A stretch of DNA of 64,000 nt from Psychrobacter glacincola (GTDB lineage: Bacteria; Pseudomonadota; Gammaproteobacteria; Pseudomonadales; Moraxellaceae), in contig LIQB01000003.2 in the NCBI GenBank assembly GCA_001411745.2, positions 709,078 to 773,077 on the forward strand, in the 5' to 3' direction. Made by a program: the position numbers and the translations under genes. Below the pieces are notes generated by a model. That model did not search any database, was not told where the DNA came from, and worked only from the letters and a program-made list of their open reading frames with translations. Below are positions 17,530 through 26,359 of this stretch, piece after piece; the stretch's first letter is position 1, and each line of letters opens with the position of its first letter.

Positions 17530-18720
17530 TTAAGCCATCGGTAACGCTTTATCCACTCGACAAGCCCTATCATGCCAATCGACCAAAGCCTTTATCGCTA
17601 CAGACTGTAATTGATGACTGGCTTCCCTGCCAGCAAAACTCTCGACATAATGACAAGCACGATAGCCTTGGGTAAAACGATCATAGTCAACAATCCACTG
17701 CTTACGCGCTTTTAACTCATCTTGACGTTGCTCAATGCTATTATCCACATCGGTATTATCAGAGCCAAACCAAAAGTCCTTAGCAGGGATATCTTTAGCC
17801 AACTTATTATTTTCAACCTCACTCAGACGCCACGGCTTGGCAGTGAGCCGCGCACGAAAGCACTGCTGCACCTGACATAGACGCACATAATTGGTATCCG
17901 CATGGAAATACGCAAACCATTCCGCGACTAACCTATCACTTGGCAATACAACATCGTGAGTGGCGATAATACGAAAACCTGCGGGCGTCTGATATAAACG
18001 AAAGGACTCGTTGGGATGATTGGTAATACGATTTTTGATTAAATCTGTCATATAAGGCAGTAACGAGGCGGCGTCATCGGTATATTTTTGCGCGCGGGCC
18101 TTGTCTTTAACACTGGCTTGTTGCCATAGATAAGCAGTCACACCAAACATAACTGCCAATAGCCACAACCAAGACAATCCTAGCCAAGCGATGACACTGG
18201 CAATAATTATAAAAACAACAACAAAAAGCCAAATTTTAATTTTGCTGGCGGGATTGCTTTGATTAACGAGGAAGGCAGGCATAAAGCCATGATGAGTATA
18301 ATCATCAGGATAGATATGACGCAATAAATCATCATTATCGACATCGATAATGGCAATATTATCGACGTTAGCCACTTGAGCACCGTAGTTGTTACGCGTA
18401 ACGATAAGCTTCGTTACTGCTGCACTATTATTAGATAGTTCATTTTCTGGAAAATCATGCTCATAAATAATCTTTTCACGAATAGGAATGCTATTGCCTT
18501 CGTTATACTCTTCCTTGCGCTCACGACGTAAGATATCTTCACCTGCCAGCCATCGCTCATGGGCGTCATCTACTCGCGCTTTAGCATGGGATAGCGCTTC
18601 CATTTGGCTGACATCCGACCAACCGTAACGTTTGATAGTGGCTTGCTTGGAAGGGTTACTAGACGTTTCTAGCGATTCAAAGCGCTGTTTGTGTTGCGCC
18701 CAGTATTTAGGGATAAGCAT
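17530..18720 (-). CDS. Unrecognised membrane protein with conserved-looking soluble domains
   Basis: A 396-residue protein I cannot name. Residues 1-160 are soluble and contain RYGWSD near 31-36, VTRNNYGAQ at 107-115 and the acidic strand IIDVDND at 124-130. Two membrane segments lie at about 161-200. A second soluble part has RLYQTPAGFRIIATHD (241-256) and CFRARLTAKPWR (287-298). I recall similar hypothetical proteins with the same blocks in Pseudomonas and Xanthomonas relatives, but no function. The hDhD strand followed by a T-H motif faintly recalls archaeo-eukaryotic primase folds; this is weak. It lies among the four lipoprotein genes, 56 bp from the next, possibly co-transcribed. There is no signal peptide. 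Confidence 0.6.
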   Translation of the reverse strand: MLIPKYWAQHKQRFESLETSSNPSKQATIKRYGWSDVSQMEALSHAKARVDDAHERWLAGEDILRRERKEEYNEGNSIPIREKIIYEHDFPENELSNNSAAVTKLIVTRNNYGAQVANVDNIAIIDVDNDDLLRHIYPDDYTHHGFMPAFLVNQSNPASKIKIWLFVVVFIIIASVIAWLGLSWLWLLAVMFGVTAYLWQQASVKDKARAQKYTDDAASLLPYMTDLIKNRITNHPNESFRLYQTPAGFRIIATHDVVLPSDRLVAEWFAYFHADTNYVRLCQVQQCFRARLTAKPWRLSEVENNKLAKDIPAKDFWFGSDNTDVDNSIEQRQDELKARKQWIVDYDRFTQGYRACHYVESFAGREASHQLQSVAIKALVDWHDRACRVDKALPMA

Positions 18721-18780
18721 GAGATTTGCCTTCGAGTAGTTATTTTTATCTTATGGTTATTTATTAATAAATGACAAAAA

Positions 18781-19443
18781 CTAAAACTCGATACACCTGT
18801 TTGAGCCTAGGTCATTTTGATGATAATTAGCTTTGTGGTTTTTTAAATCAGTTACTAAGCTATAAACTCTACGATTCATAGATCTGCCTTCCTCGGTATC
18901 AGAAGGTGCAATAGAACCTTTAATACCGCAATCGAGAGTAGTCAGACGACTAGACTCGATTTTGTGATTTAAAACTAGGTAGTTTTTAACAATAAGTGCT
19001 CTATTCTTAGCTAGTGAGTTTGATTGCAACATTGAGGTAGAAGCTTTATTGACCTCATCCTTCGAGACATGAGCTTCAATTTTCATAGTAGCCGTATCAT
19101 AGTTATTCATTTGTTCTGCTACTCTATCAAGCTCATCATGATACTGTGGCAATAGCTCACTGCTGTCCTTGGTAAAAAAAGCACGATACTCCATCATTGG
19201 AGGCATACCAATAAGACTTGTAATCTCAGGACAACCTCTTTCGTCCACTACCACGTTCTCTGTCGTATTTGGGCATTGATCTAAATCATCAGGCACGCCG
19301 TCGCCGTCGCTATCTAAATTAATCAGAATAATTGGCAAATTAATAGTTTGAGCTTTTTGGTTAGACAAGTCATGTGTTTGACATGCGGATAGCGTTAAGA
19401 CGCTGATTGAAACAACAAGTATACTTCTCAATAGCGTATTCAT
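18781..19443 (-). CDS. TSP3/OmpA-like lipoprotein, paralogue 3
   Basis: A 220-residue lipoprotein: lipobox TLSAC (Cys21), TSP3-type motif DSDGDGVPDDLDQCPNT followed by VVVDERGCPE, then an OmpA-like domain with the sequence FFTKDSSELLPQYHDELDRVAEQM (beginning the domain as in OmpA/Pal proteins) and NSLAKNRALIVKNYL. The FFTKDSSEL phrase is the canonical first strand of the OmpA C-terminal domain, clearer here than in paralogues 1 and 2. The gap to paralogue 4 is 12 bp, so the two are surely one transcript. Confidence 0.78.
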   Translation of the reverse strand: MNTLLRSILVVSISVLTLSACQTHDLSNQKAQTINLPIILINLDSDGDGVPDDLDQCPNTTENVVVDERGCPEITSLIGMPPMMEYRAFFTKDSSELLPQYHDELDRVAEQMNNYDTATMKIEAHVSKDEVNKASTSMLQSNSLAKNRALIVKNYLVLNHKIESSRLTTLDCGIKGSIAPSDTEEGRSMNRRVYSLVTDLKNHKANYHQNDLGSNRCIEF

Positions 19444-19455
19444 AAATTATTTCTT

Positions 19456-20175
19456 CTAAAGCTGCTGACAGACTTCTTTATAATGCTTCAAAGAATGCTG
19501 CTCATCAGGGTAATTCCTAGAATATGCTTTATCAGCTTCTATTACCGCCCCAAAAACTCTTTGATTCAACAATGACATTTCAGCAGCATGCTTTTCAGTT
19601 TCAATATTAGCACCTTCATTATTAACACCAAGCTGAATTTTATCCCTGCAATCAAACGCCAAAATTTTATCAGCAACAATCCCTTGCTCTACTAAATAAT
19701 CTTTGACTAATTTCACGCGATTACTCGCTAAGCGTCTATTATTAGGCGTGGCGTTAGTGGCTTGACGGTTTTCAGCTTCAGCTTTGGAGATATGGCCTGA
19801 TAAAATGGTAACTAAATTAGGATTGTTACGCGTTTTTTCAGCGACCTTTTGTACTTCAGTTAAATAAGCTTCGTTGGTTAGGGTAATACTATCTGAGGTG
19901 AAATAGACTCGAATATCCATTACTAGTGACCCAATCAAATTGACCGCCACTGGACAACCATAGGGATCAACCTTGACCCCTTCAGCAGTGTTAGGACAGT
20001 TATCAATTTCATCGGGCACGCCGTCATTGTCTGTATCTGCAAGTGGTTCTATCAATACTTTAGGTGTGTTGTCTGCCTTTTTATCTATTGTATTATTTTT
20101 AGGTGTAGATTGGCAGGAGGCTAAAATAAAACTAGCTATTACGACAGCTATCGCCATCCATGACTGAGTCTTCAT
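19456..20175 (-). CDS. TSP3/OmpA-like lipoprotein, paralogue 4
   Basis: A 239-residue lipoprotein and the first gene of the four-paralogue run: lipobox ILASC (Cys21), TSP3-type motif DTDNDGVPDEIDNCPNT followed by VKVDPYGCPV, then an OmpA-like domain with VYFTSDSITL, LSGHISKAEAENR and NRRLASNRVKLVKDYL, and the ending LNQRVFGAVIEA. It is the paralogue closest to textbook OmpA/Pal-type proteins. The start is 39 bp after the end of the upstream ubiquinone hydroxylase gene on the same strand, so read-through from the ubi pair is possible. Confidence 0.78.
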   Translation of the reverse strand: MKTQSWMAIAVVIASFILASCQSTPKNNTIDKKADNTPKVLIEPLADTDNDGVPDEIDNCPNTAEGVKVDPYGCPVAVNLIGSLVMDIRVYFTSDSITLTNEAYLTEVQKVAEKTRNNPNLVTILSGHISKAEAENRQATNATPNNRRLASNRVKLVKDYLVEQGIVADKILAFDCRDKIQLGVNNEGANIETEKHAAEMSLLNQRVFGAVIEADKAYSRNYPDEQHSLKHYKEVCQQL

Positions 20176-20214
20176 ACGCCATCCTTAGTTTAGTTAATAA
20201 CTTCATTCAAACCT

Positions 20215-21483
20215 CTAAACCCCACTCGCCTGTTTAGCAAACAGTCTCATCAATGGCTTGATTTTGCCAACGCGATACATACCTTCATTACGAATTTGTT
20301 GAATAGGACGCATCTGTGCAAGTGACCCTGCAAATAGCCAGTTAAGCGCGGAAAAGCTATGCATCATCAGGCTATTATGCGGACGGCGCAAACGCTCGTA
20401 GCTACGCAACGTTTGATTGCTGCCCCAGCTGGTTCCACCACTACGTTCAAAATCATGTGCCAATTGCTCGCTTAAAGTCTGTACATCGAGCATGCCCAGA
20501 TTCAACCCTTGACCCGCTAACGGATGGACGCCATGCGCTGCATCACCGATCAAGACTAGGTTGTCCGCGACGTAGCTTTTCGCTTGTTGCGCGGTCAGTG
20601 GAAAGCTAGCGATTGACTCAATCTGAGTGATAGCACCTAACTCATAGTTACTGGCAGCAGCCAATTTATCAGCAATGACGCGCGCGTCCTCCTCTATCAA
20701 CGCCAATGCTTGATTGCGCGGCAATGTCCATACGATCGACTGCCAATGTTGTGGGTTGGCTTTATCCTCATCGGTAATATCCGCTAACGGCAATAGTGCC
20801 AGCGTACCTGTGGGCAGCATTGCTTGGCGCGCAGTCGCTTGATGCGGTTTTTCGGTGTGAATCGCACAGCAAATAGCGGTTTGATTATAATCAAGTGTAT
20901 CTAGCCCAATCGCCGCTTGCTGGCGCACAAATGAGCCACGACCATCAGCACCAACCAGCAGCATCGCATCGATAGCAGTCTGATTGTCTAACGTCACACG
21001 GTAGCCTTGCTCTGCACCTAACCAATCCATGTTTGTGACTTTTTGCCCCGCGATAATGGTTAGATAGTCACTGACATCATCTTCATACAGGCGTTGCCAC
21101 AATGCATGTTCAATGACGGCAGGCTCGACCATGCTACCGAGCATTTGCGGTAAATGATTGTTAGGATGATTATCGCCGCTATCGCCAAATAATAGCTCAC
21201 CCATGCCGTTTAGTTGCCACACCTGCATTTGCGAGTAGTCCGCTTTGCGCTCTGATGCTGCTATCTTTTGCCATGCGCCCACGTCTTTAAGTAAGTTAAT
21301 ACTGGCAAGACTCAAGGCATAAACGCGCGCATCCCGCTTGCCAAGCACCTGTTGCCATTCTGAGTCATCACGTGCAGGGCGAGCATCAATTAACGTCACG
21401 GGCATTTTTGCTTGCGCCAACTTTAAAGCAAGCGTTGCCCCAACAATACCGCTACCGACAATTAGCGTATGATTATTTTTCAT
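20215..21483 (-). CDS. UbiI/UbiF-like FAD-dependent ubiquinone ring hydroxylase
   Basis: A 422-residue class A flavin hydroxylase of the UbiH/UbiF/UbiI/Coq6 family, which adds a hydroxyl to the octaprenylphenol ring during ubiquinone synthesis. Motifs: FAD Rossmann IVGSGIVGATLALKLA at the N terminus, KRDARVYALS near 50, LLVGADGRGSFVR (the DG motif) near 180 and LIGDAAHGVHPLAGQGLNLG near 300. Which ring carbon it acts on (UbiI, C5; UbiF, C6) cannot be decided from sequence alone. It is 73 bp downstream of ubiH on the same strand, so the two form a likely operon. Confidence 0.85.
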   Translation of the reverse strand: MKNNHTLIVGSGIVGATLALKLAQAKMPVTLIDARPARDDSEWQQVLGKRDARVYALSLASINLLKDVGAWQKIAASERKADYSQMQVWQLNGMGELLFGDSGDNHPNNHLPQMLGSMVEPAVIEHALWQRLYEDDVSDYLTIIAGQKVTNMDWLGAEQGYRVTLDNQTAIDAMLLVGADGRGSFVRQQAAIGLDTLDYNQTAICCAIHTEKPHQATARQAMLPTGTLALLPLADITDEDKANPQHWQSIVWTLPRNQALALIEEDARVIADKLAAASNYELGAITQIESIASFPLTAQQAKSYVADNLVLIGDAAHGVHPLAGQGLNLGMLDVQTLSEQLAHDFERSGGTSWGSNQTLRSYERLRRPHNSLMMHSFSALNWLFAGSLAQMRPIQQIRNEGMYRVGKIKPLMRLFAKQASGV

Positions 21484-21556
21484 AAGTTATTCCTACAGTT
21501 AAGTACAATCGTATAGAACATTGGTCTAAACCGTTAATATACCGTGATATGGCAAA

Positions 21557-22864
21557 CTAGGACTTTAATCCCATAGCATAGTTAGCGACTAGTGGCTTAA
21601 TATTTGGCAGTTTATCAAAGGCAACCAAGGCCACATTCCTTGCCAACTTGATGGCTGTATTAGGATGAGTAAAACCATGTACCACGGCATCACAGAATCG
21701 AATGACGCGTTTTTGATCGCTTAGACGTGCTTTCTCATAGCGTTTTAACAGTTGCGTATCGCCGATATCTTCGCCTTTTAGCACTTGCGCGCTCATCATT
21801 TGTGCCAGCACATGGGCATCGCGCATACAGAGGTTAAAACCTTGACCAGCGACAGGATGCAAAGTGTGGGCGGCATTACCCATGATGACGCAGCGACCCT
21901 CTACTTGCTTGTCTGCCAGCACGCGTGTCAATGGATAAGCGCCGCGACGACCAGCAGCGACAAACGTGCCCGCACGCTCACCAAAGGCTTGCTGCAATGT
22001 CGCTAAGAAATGGGCATCGTCTGCTAAGTATTTATTTTCTTCCCCTTTTGGACAAACCCAAACTACTGAACGTCTATAGCCATTTTGATAGTCGTCATTG
22101 CCATCGCCGTCTGGATCGGTCAGTGGAAGCACCGCCAGTGGCCCTGCTGGACTAAAACGCTCAATCGCTACATGCGCGTGTGGCTTGTCAGTTTCTACCA
22201 CGCCGACGATAGCGGTTTGCTGATAATCATAAGTCGTCGTGCCAATGTTTAATAATTGGCGTACCGTCGAATCGCGACCATCACAAGCTACCAACACGCT
22301 GGCTTGCAATTGCTGCTCATGTTCCTCTTCACCATAATAGTTAAAGCTGAGTGTCACCCCATCTGCTTGTTGGGTCACGGCGCTGACATTGGCATTATCA
22401 ATCAAAGTGATTAATGGCTCTTGCTGCGCGGCTAATAAAAGCTTACGTCCGAGCCACGCATTTTCCATCACTTGTCCAAATGACTCGACCCGCTCTTCAG
22501 CTTTGTTTAATTGTGCACGCCCAAAGCTGCCTTGCTCACTAATCTGCACCGCATCGATACGACAAGCATGACTTTGCAACTCATCCCATAACCCAATCTC
22601 TTGATAAATCTGTACCGTACGACGTGACAGTGCTGTATTGCGGCTGTCTAAATAATGGCTGCGATTGCTGTCATCATTTGGACTGATGGTTGGATAGCTA
22701 TTTTTTTCTAATAACGTGCTAGCAATACCGTGATGCGCTAGTAACAGTGCAAATGACAATCCCACATGACCACCGCCAGCGATGAGGACTTGCTGTTCAG
22801 TAGCTGCCTTTTTTTGTTCAAACTTTTTTTTAGCATTCGATAAATTTACATCAGTATTTTGCAT
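21557..22864 (-). CDS. ubiH: 2-octaprenyl-6-methoxyphenol hydroxylase
   Basis: A 435-residue FAD hydroxylase of the ubiquinone pathway. It shows VLIAGGGHVGLSFALLLA (about residues 26-43), LDSRNTALSRRTVQIY, LVACDGRDSTVRQL and VIMGNAAHTLHPVAGQGFNLCMRD; the GNAA...GFNL form of the last motif is typical of UbiH rather than UbiI or UbiF. The first 24 residues (Lys-rich) extend beyond the usual start; no nearer ATG is in frame before the Rossmann motif, so I kept it. An acidic insertion (TDPDGDGNDDYQNG) sits near residue 250. It is the first gene of the ubi pair and diverges from phoH over 620 bp. Confidence 0.88.
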   Translation of the reverse strand: MQNTDVNLSNAKKKFEQKKAATEQQVLIAGGGHVGLSFALLLAHHGIASTLLEKNSYPTISPNDDSNRSHYLDSRNTALSRRTVQIYQEIGLWDELQSHACRIDAVQISEQGSFGRAQLNKAEERVESFGQVMENAWLGRKLLLAAQQEPLITLIDNANVSAVTQQADGVTLSFNYYGEEEHEQQLQASVLVACDGRDSTVRQLLNIGTTTYDYQQTAIVGVVETDKPHAHVAIERFSPAGPLAVLPLTDPDGDGNDDYQNGYRRSVVWVCPKGEENKYLADDAHFLATLQQAFGERAGTFVAAGRRGAYPLTRVLADKQVEGRCVIMGNAAHTLHPVAGQGFNLCMRDAHVLAQMMSAQVLKGEDIGDTQLLKRYEKARLSDQKRVIRFCDAVVHGFTHPNTAIKLARNVALVAFDKLPNIKPLVANYAMGLKS

Positions 22865-23484
22865 TATTATTCCTAATTTTCATGTCTATTTTACGCTGTT
22901 GGGCGCACGCACTATAAGCGATGAATAATCGCTAGAATTCTTTTAATTTTTTAGGGAATATTTAACATTCACACATCGGCATAGCCTTAGTCGAATGCGT
23001 AATAAGCACTAACCTTCGTCAGCTTTCATCAGCCTTTATCATTTTATTCATCTTTTAAACCTCGCGACGAAGTACTATGACATCCCCCATAGATTACCAC
23101 AAATCACTCATCACTCTGTCGCCTTAACAGTAGCCAAAACGTATAACTGAAACGCTTGATTTCGTCACGCTCTAAACGTTATTTGACATGCCGTAACCCG
23201 CTCAAAAATGGACATAAAAATATCAAAGTCGAAAAGCGGTTGCAATCGTCGTACAAAAACAGTGGCATCTGTTCGACGTATGGCTTGAAATTTAAAATCT
23301 ATCGACCATAATAAAGGCAAGACCGTTACTTATCACCACTCCTTAAACGAATAATAATTCTACGTCATTTCTATCTCTATAACGTAAAGCCAAGACCATA
23401 ACGACCGACCATTTTATCTCTTAAACCCGCAATGCCATCAAAACCAAATCATAGCGTTGGGGTACATAATAAAAGGATAATCGC
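22865..23484. other. Long divergent spacer between ubiH and phoH
   Basis: These 620 bp contain no convincing gene on either strand. A hairpin AGCGAT/ATCGCT (22917-22922 and 22928-22933) is followed by a T-rich run. Promoters for ubiH and phoH must lie here, but I see no unambiguous hexamer pair. The miaB gene that often precedes ybeZ is absent. Confidence 0.6.
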
Positions 23485-24591
23485 TTGACTGATTCCATGA
23501 GCCGCCGTATAAAGTTTGAATCATTGACACCCGCACAGCTCAAAACCGTGCTTGGTGAATACAACAACCACATGAAATATATCCAACAACGCCTCGATAT
23601 CAAAATCATGCAGCGTCAAGGTGACTTCTGCTTGAGTGGCGACATATCAAATGTCGAGCGCGGTGAACGTATTATTTATAAACTGGTAGATGAGGCACAG
23701 AATACCAAGGACATTAGCGCAGCGGAGCTACATCTTATTATCCAATCGAGCATTTCTCGTGATGAAGATATGGAAGCGGATGAGCAAGAAGCCAAGGATA
23801 ATGCAGACGCTGAGGCGGACTTAGAATCAGCTCACGAGTTTACGCCAGTTAGCTTACGCACGCGTAAAGGTCGTATCATTCCTCGCGGTGGCAATCAGCA
23901 GACCTACGTCCAAAACGTACTGAACTCTGATGTCTCATTCGGTATTGGCCCTGCTGGTACGGGTAAGACCTATTTAGCCGTGGCTTGCGCCGTGGATATG
24001 CTTGAGCGTAATGAGATTGAGCGGATTTTATTGGTGCGCCCGGCGGTAGAAGCTGGTGAAAAACTGGGCTTTCTGCCAGGTGACTTGACGCAAAAAATCG
24101 ATCCCTACTTGCGTCCATTATATGATGCGCTATATGAGATGATCGGCGTTGAAAAAGTGGGCAAGCTGATTGAAAAACAAGTCATCGAAATCGCACCCCT
24201 TGCCTATATGCGCGGTCGTACGTTAAACAACTCGTTTGTCATCTTAGATGAAGCGCAAAACACCACGCCTGAACAGATGAAAATGTTTTTGACCCGTTTG
24301 GGTTTCGGTTCACGAGCAGTAATTACAGGTGATATTACACAGGTCGATTTGCCACGTGGTCATAAGTCAGGCTTAGCGCAAGCAATGGAAATCTTAAGTG
24401 GTATTGAAGAAATTCATATCACCAAGTTTGATTCAAAAGATGTGGTACGTCATCAATTGGTACAGAAAATTGTAGAAGCCTACGATGTTTATGATGAAGA
24501 ACAAGTAGCGTTAGAAGAAAAGCGTAAGTTTGAGCGCAGAAAAGAGCAAGAGCGTAAACAAGTTATTGCTAATGCTGCAGCCAAGCTATAA
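23485..24591 (+). CDS. ybeZ: PhoH-family ATPase YbeZ
   Basis: A 368-residue PhoH-family P-loop ATPase that works with YbeY in RNA metabolism and ribosome maturation. An N-terminal KH-like region (residues 10-90) and an acidic linker (about 92-117) lead to Walker A GPAGTGKT at 155-162 and Walker B FVILDEAQN at 251-259, with the RPAVEAGEKLGFLPGD stretch typical of PhoH between. Translation starts at TTG (23485), set by AAAAGGAT seven bases before it; the ATG four codons on has no such site. ybeY follows on the same strand after a strong hairpin. Confidence 0.93.
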   Translation: MTDSMSRRIKFESLTPAQLKTVLGEYNNHMKYIQQRLDIKIMQRQGDFCLSGDISNVERGERIIYKLVDEAQNTKDISAAELHLIIQSSISRDEDMEADEQEAKDNADAEADLESAHEFTPVSLRTRKGRIIPRGGNQQTYVQNVLNSDVSFGIGPAGTGKTYLAVACAVDMLERNEIERILLVRPAVEAGEKLGFLPGDLTQKIDPYLRPLYDALYEMIGVEKVGKLIEKQVIEIAPLAYMRGRTLNNSFVILDEAQNTTPEQMKMFLTRLGFGSRAVITGDITQVDLPRGHKSGLAQAMEILSGIEEIHITKFDSKDVVRHQLVQKIVEAYDVYDEEQVALEEKRKFERRKEQERKQVIANAAAKL

Positions 24592-24626
24592 ACGGTCTAG
24601 CCTGCTACTTAATGTTATAAAAATGC

Positions 24627-24660
24627 AAAGCCGGATTACTGTCAGTAATCCGGCTTTTTA
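24627..24660 (+). terminator. Intrinsic terminator between ybeZ and ybeY
   Basis: Fourteen-base arms AAAGCCGGATTACT and AGTAATCCGGCTTT around a GTC loop, followed by TT. Strong and GC-rich in its upper half. It splits the ybeZ-ybeY pair, which is usually co-transcribed, so ybeY either has its own promoter in the 85 bp left or depends on read-through. Confidence 0.9.
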
Positions 24661-24744
24661 CGGCTAAGGGCTTTTTAGCTTTAGTCATAGGTTCTATCAG
24701 ATGATAAAGCACACCATCTTACAATAAAGTAAAAGGATAATGGC

Positions 24745-25359
24745 ATGAGCCAAGAGAAGGGTAACAACAGCTTTGACAATCATGATGCAAATGAGCGTGC
24801 TGGCGATGATGCCAGTTTGGCAGCACTTGATATCAGTGCCACCAGTAGTATTGATGATGACATACTGGACACTTTTTATGATCGTAAGCACTTACAGTCT
24901 GTGATGATGGCAGCGTTGGATTATATCGATGGGCGCATTAAAGAAGGTCTAACGCTACCCTATTTTGTAGATATCGACCCTGAGCTATGGCAAGAGAAAT
25001 CTAAAGTATTAGACATATATATTACCGATGAAATTGAGGGTCAGGCATTAAATCTGGAAGCACGCGGTAAGGATTATGCGACCAATATTTTATCTTACCC
25101 AAGTGATCTACCAGCCGCAATTATTGAGCTGATGCCAACGCTACCTCTCGGTGAGCTGGTCATCTGTCATGGCGTCATAGTACGTGAGGCCGCAGAGCAA
25201 GAAAAGACAACTGCACAGCACATTAGCCATTTACTGATACATGGTGTGCTGCACTTATTGGGTTTTGATCACGAGCTTGGACAAGCCGAGCAAGATGAGA
25301 TGGAACAGTTTGAAATTGAGATTTTAGCAGGTCTCAGCCTTCCAAACCCTTATACTTAG
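24745..25359 (+). CDS. ybeY: Endoribonuclease YbeY
   Basis: YbeY is a zinc endoribonuclease for 16S rRNA 3' maturation and 70S quality control. The metal-binding motif HGVLHLLGFDH is intact (His166, His170, His176), and TNILSYP and GELVICHGVI are as expected. At 204 residues it is about 50 longer than E. coli YbeY; the extra part is an acidic, Asn/Asp/Ser-rich N-terminal extension (residues 1-45) of unknown role. The ATG is supported by AAAAGGAT eight bases upstream, the same site used by ybeZ, so the extension is probably translated. The gene converges on mscS with 16 bp between. Confidence 0.92.
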   Translation: MSQEKGNNSFDNHDANERAGDDASLAALDISATSSIDDDILDTFYDRKHLQSVMMAALDYIDGRIKEGLTLPYFVDIDPELWQEKSKVLDIYITDEIEGQALNLEARGKDYATNILSYPSDLPAAIIELMPTLPLGELVICHGVIVREAAEQEKTTAQHISHLLIHGVLHLLGFDHELGQAEQDEMEQFEIEILAGLSLPNPYT

Positions 25360-25375
25360 TTCGAATTTTTAGCGA

Positions 25376-26251
25376 CTAGTCTTTGGTCATCGGTAGCTTT
25401 TGTGCTTGACTCATCTGATTAATCATCTGATCCAATCCTTTAACATGGACATTACGCTGCGGGAATGGAATGTCGATTTTTTCATCATCCAAGGCGTATT
25501 TGAATTGCTCCAGCAAATCACACTGCATTGTCCACCAGTCAGCATTGGTTGTCCAAATATTTAGCGTCAAGTCTACTGAGTTATCACCCAAATTGGTGAC
25601 ACGTACGATAGGTTCAGGGTCAGTAAAGGCCAACGGATTATTTTTTGCCAAATTCAGCATCACGTTTTTGGCAGTTTTGATATCGGCATCATAGCCAATA
25701 CCGACCGTGATATCGACACGGCGGTTGGGTAGCGCCGTATAGTTCGTCACGGCTGAAGTCGTAATATCACTATTTGGGATAATGATATCGTGATTGTTTA
25801 TCGTCGTTAGGTGGGTATTGACCAAAGTGATTTCTGTTACGGTCCCTGTGTAGCTGCTGATTTGTACATAATCGCCGCGCACAAAGGGGCGAAACGTCAC
25901 AATCATGATGCCAGCGGCAAAATTAGACAACTGATCTTTTAGTGACAGACCAATGGCTACTGCAGCACCGCCCAATATAGCGACGACTGAGGTGGTCTGT
26001 ACGCCAACCTTACTCAAGGCAGCTAATGCAACCACGACCAGTAGCACTCCGTAAATTAGACGACCTAAAAAGTTCGCAACGGTATCATCTAAGCGACTAC
26101 GCAACATCATTTTGTGAGCAACGGTGACTGCCTTTTTGGCAAGCCAGCGACCTACGACGAATATTAATATCGCTAGCGCAACTTTAATGACCAAGCTTAA
26201 TGCGTTACTGGTTAAGTTGGCAACATCTATTGTAAAACCTAAAAATTCCAT
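25376..26251 (-). CDS. mscS: Small-conductance mechanosensitive channel, MscS type
   Basis: A 291-residue MscS-family channel that releases solutes on hypo-osmotic shock. Three membrane segments precede the pore helix (VVAILGGAAVAIGLSLKDQLSNFAAGIMI, about residues 90-118), followed by the beta domain FRPFVRGDYVQI and the conserved IPNSDI and NRRVDITVGIGYDADI. The length equals that of E. coli MscS, so it is the short form without extra periplasmic domains. It is transcribed alone, 108 bp downstream of the TonB-like gene on the same strand. Confidence 0.92.
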   Translation of the reverse strand: MEFLGFTIDVANLTSNALSLVIKVALAILIFVVGRWLAKKAVTVAHKMMLRSRLDDTVANFLGRLIYGVLLVVVALAALSKVGVQTTSVVAILGGAAVAIGLSLKDQLSNFAAGIMIVTFRPFVRGDYVQISSYTGTVTEITLVNTHLTTINNHDIIIPNSDITTSAVTNYTALPNRRVDITVGIGYDADIKTAKNVMLNLAKNNPLAFTDPEPIVRVTNLGDNSVDLTLNIWTTNADWWTMQCDLLEQFKYALDDEKIDIPFPQRNVHVKGLDQMINQMSQAQKLPMTKD

Positions 26252-26359
26252 ACTGACTCTTTATTTTATAGCGGTGTGTGGTATTCATTTGTTATAAATA
26301 TTAGTATCTTATCTGTTTGCAGCGTAGCTAACGCTCATCATCTATATATTCAACACGCC

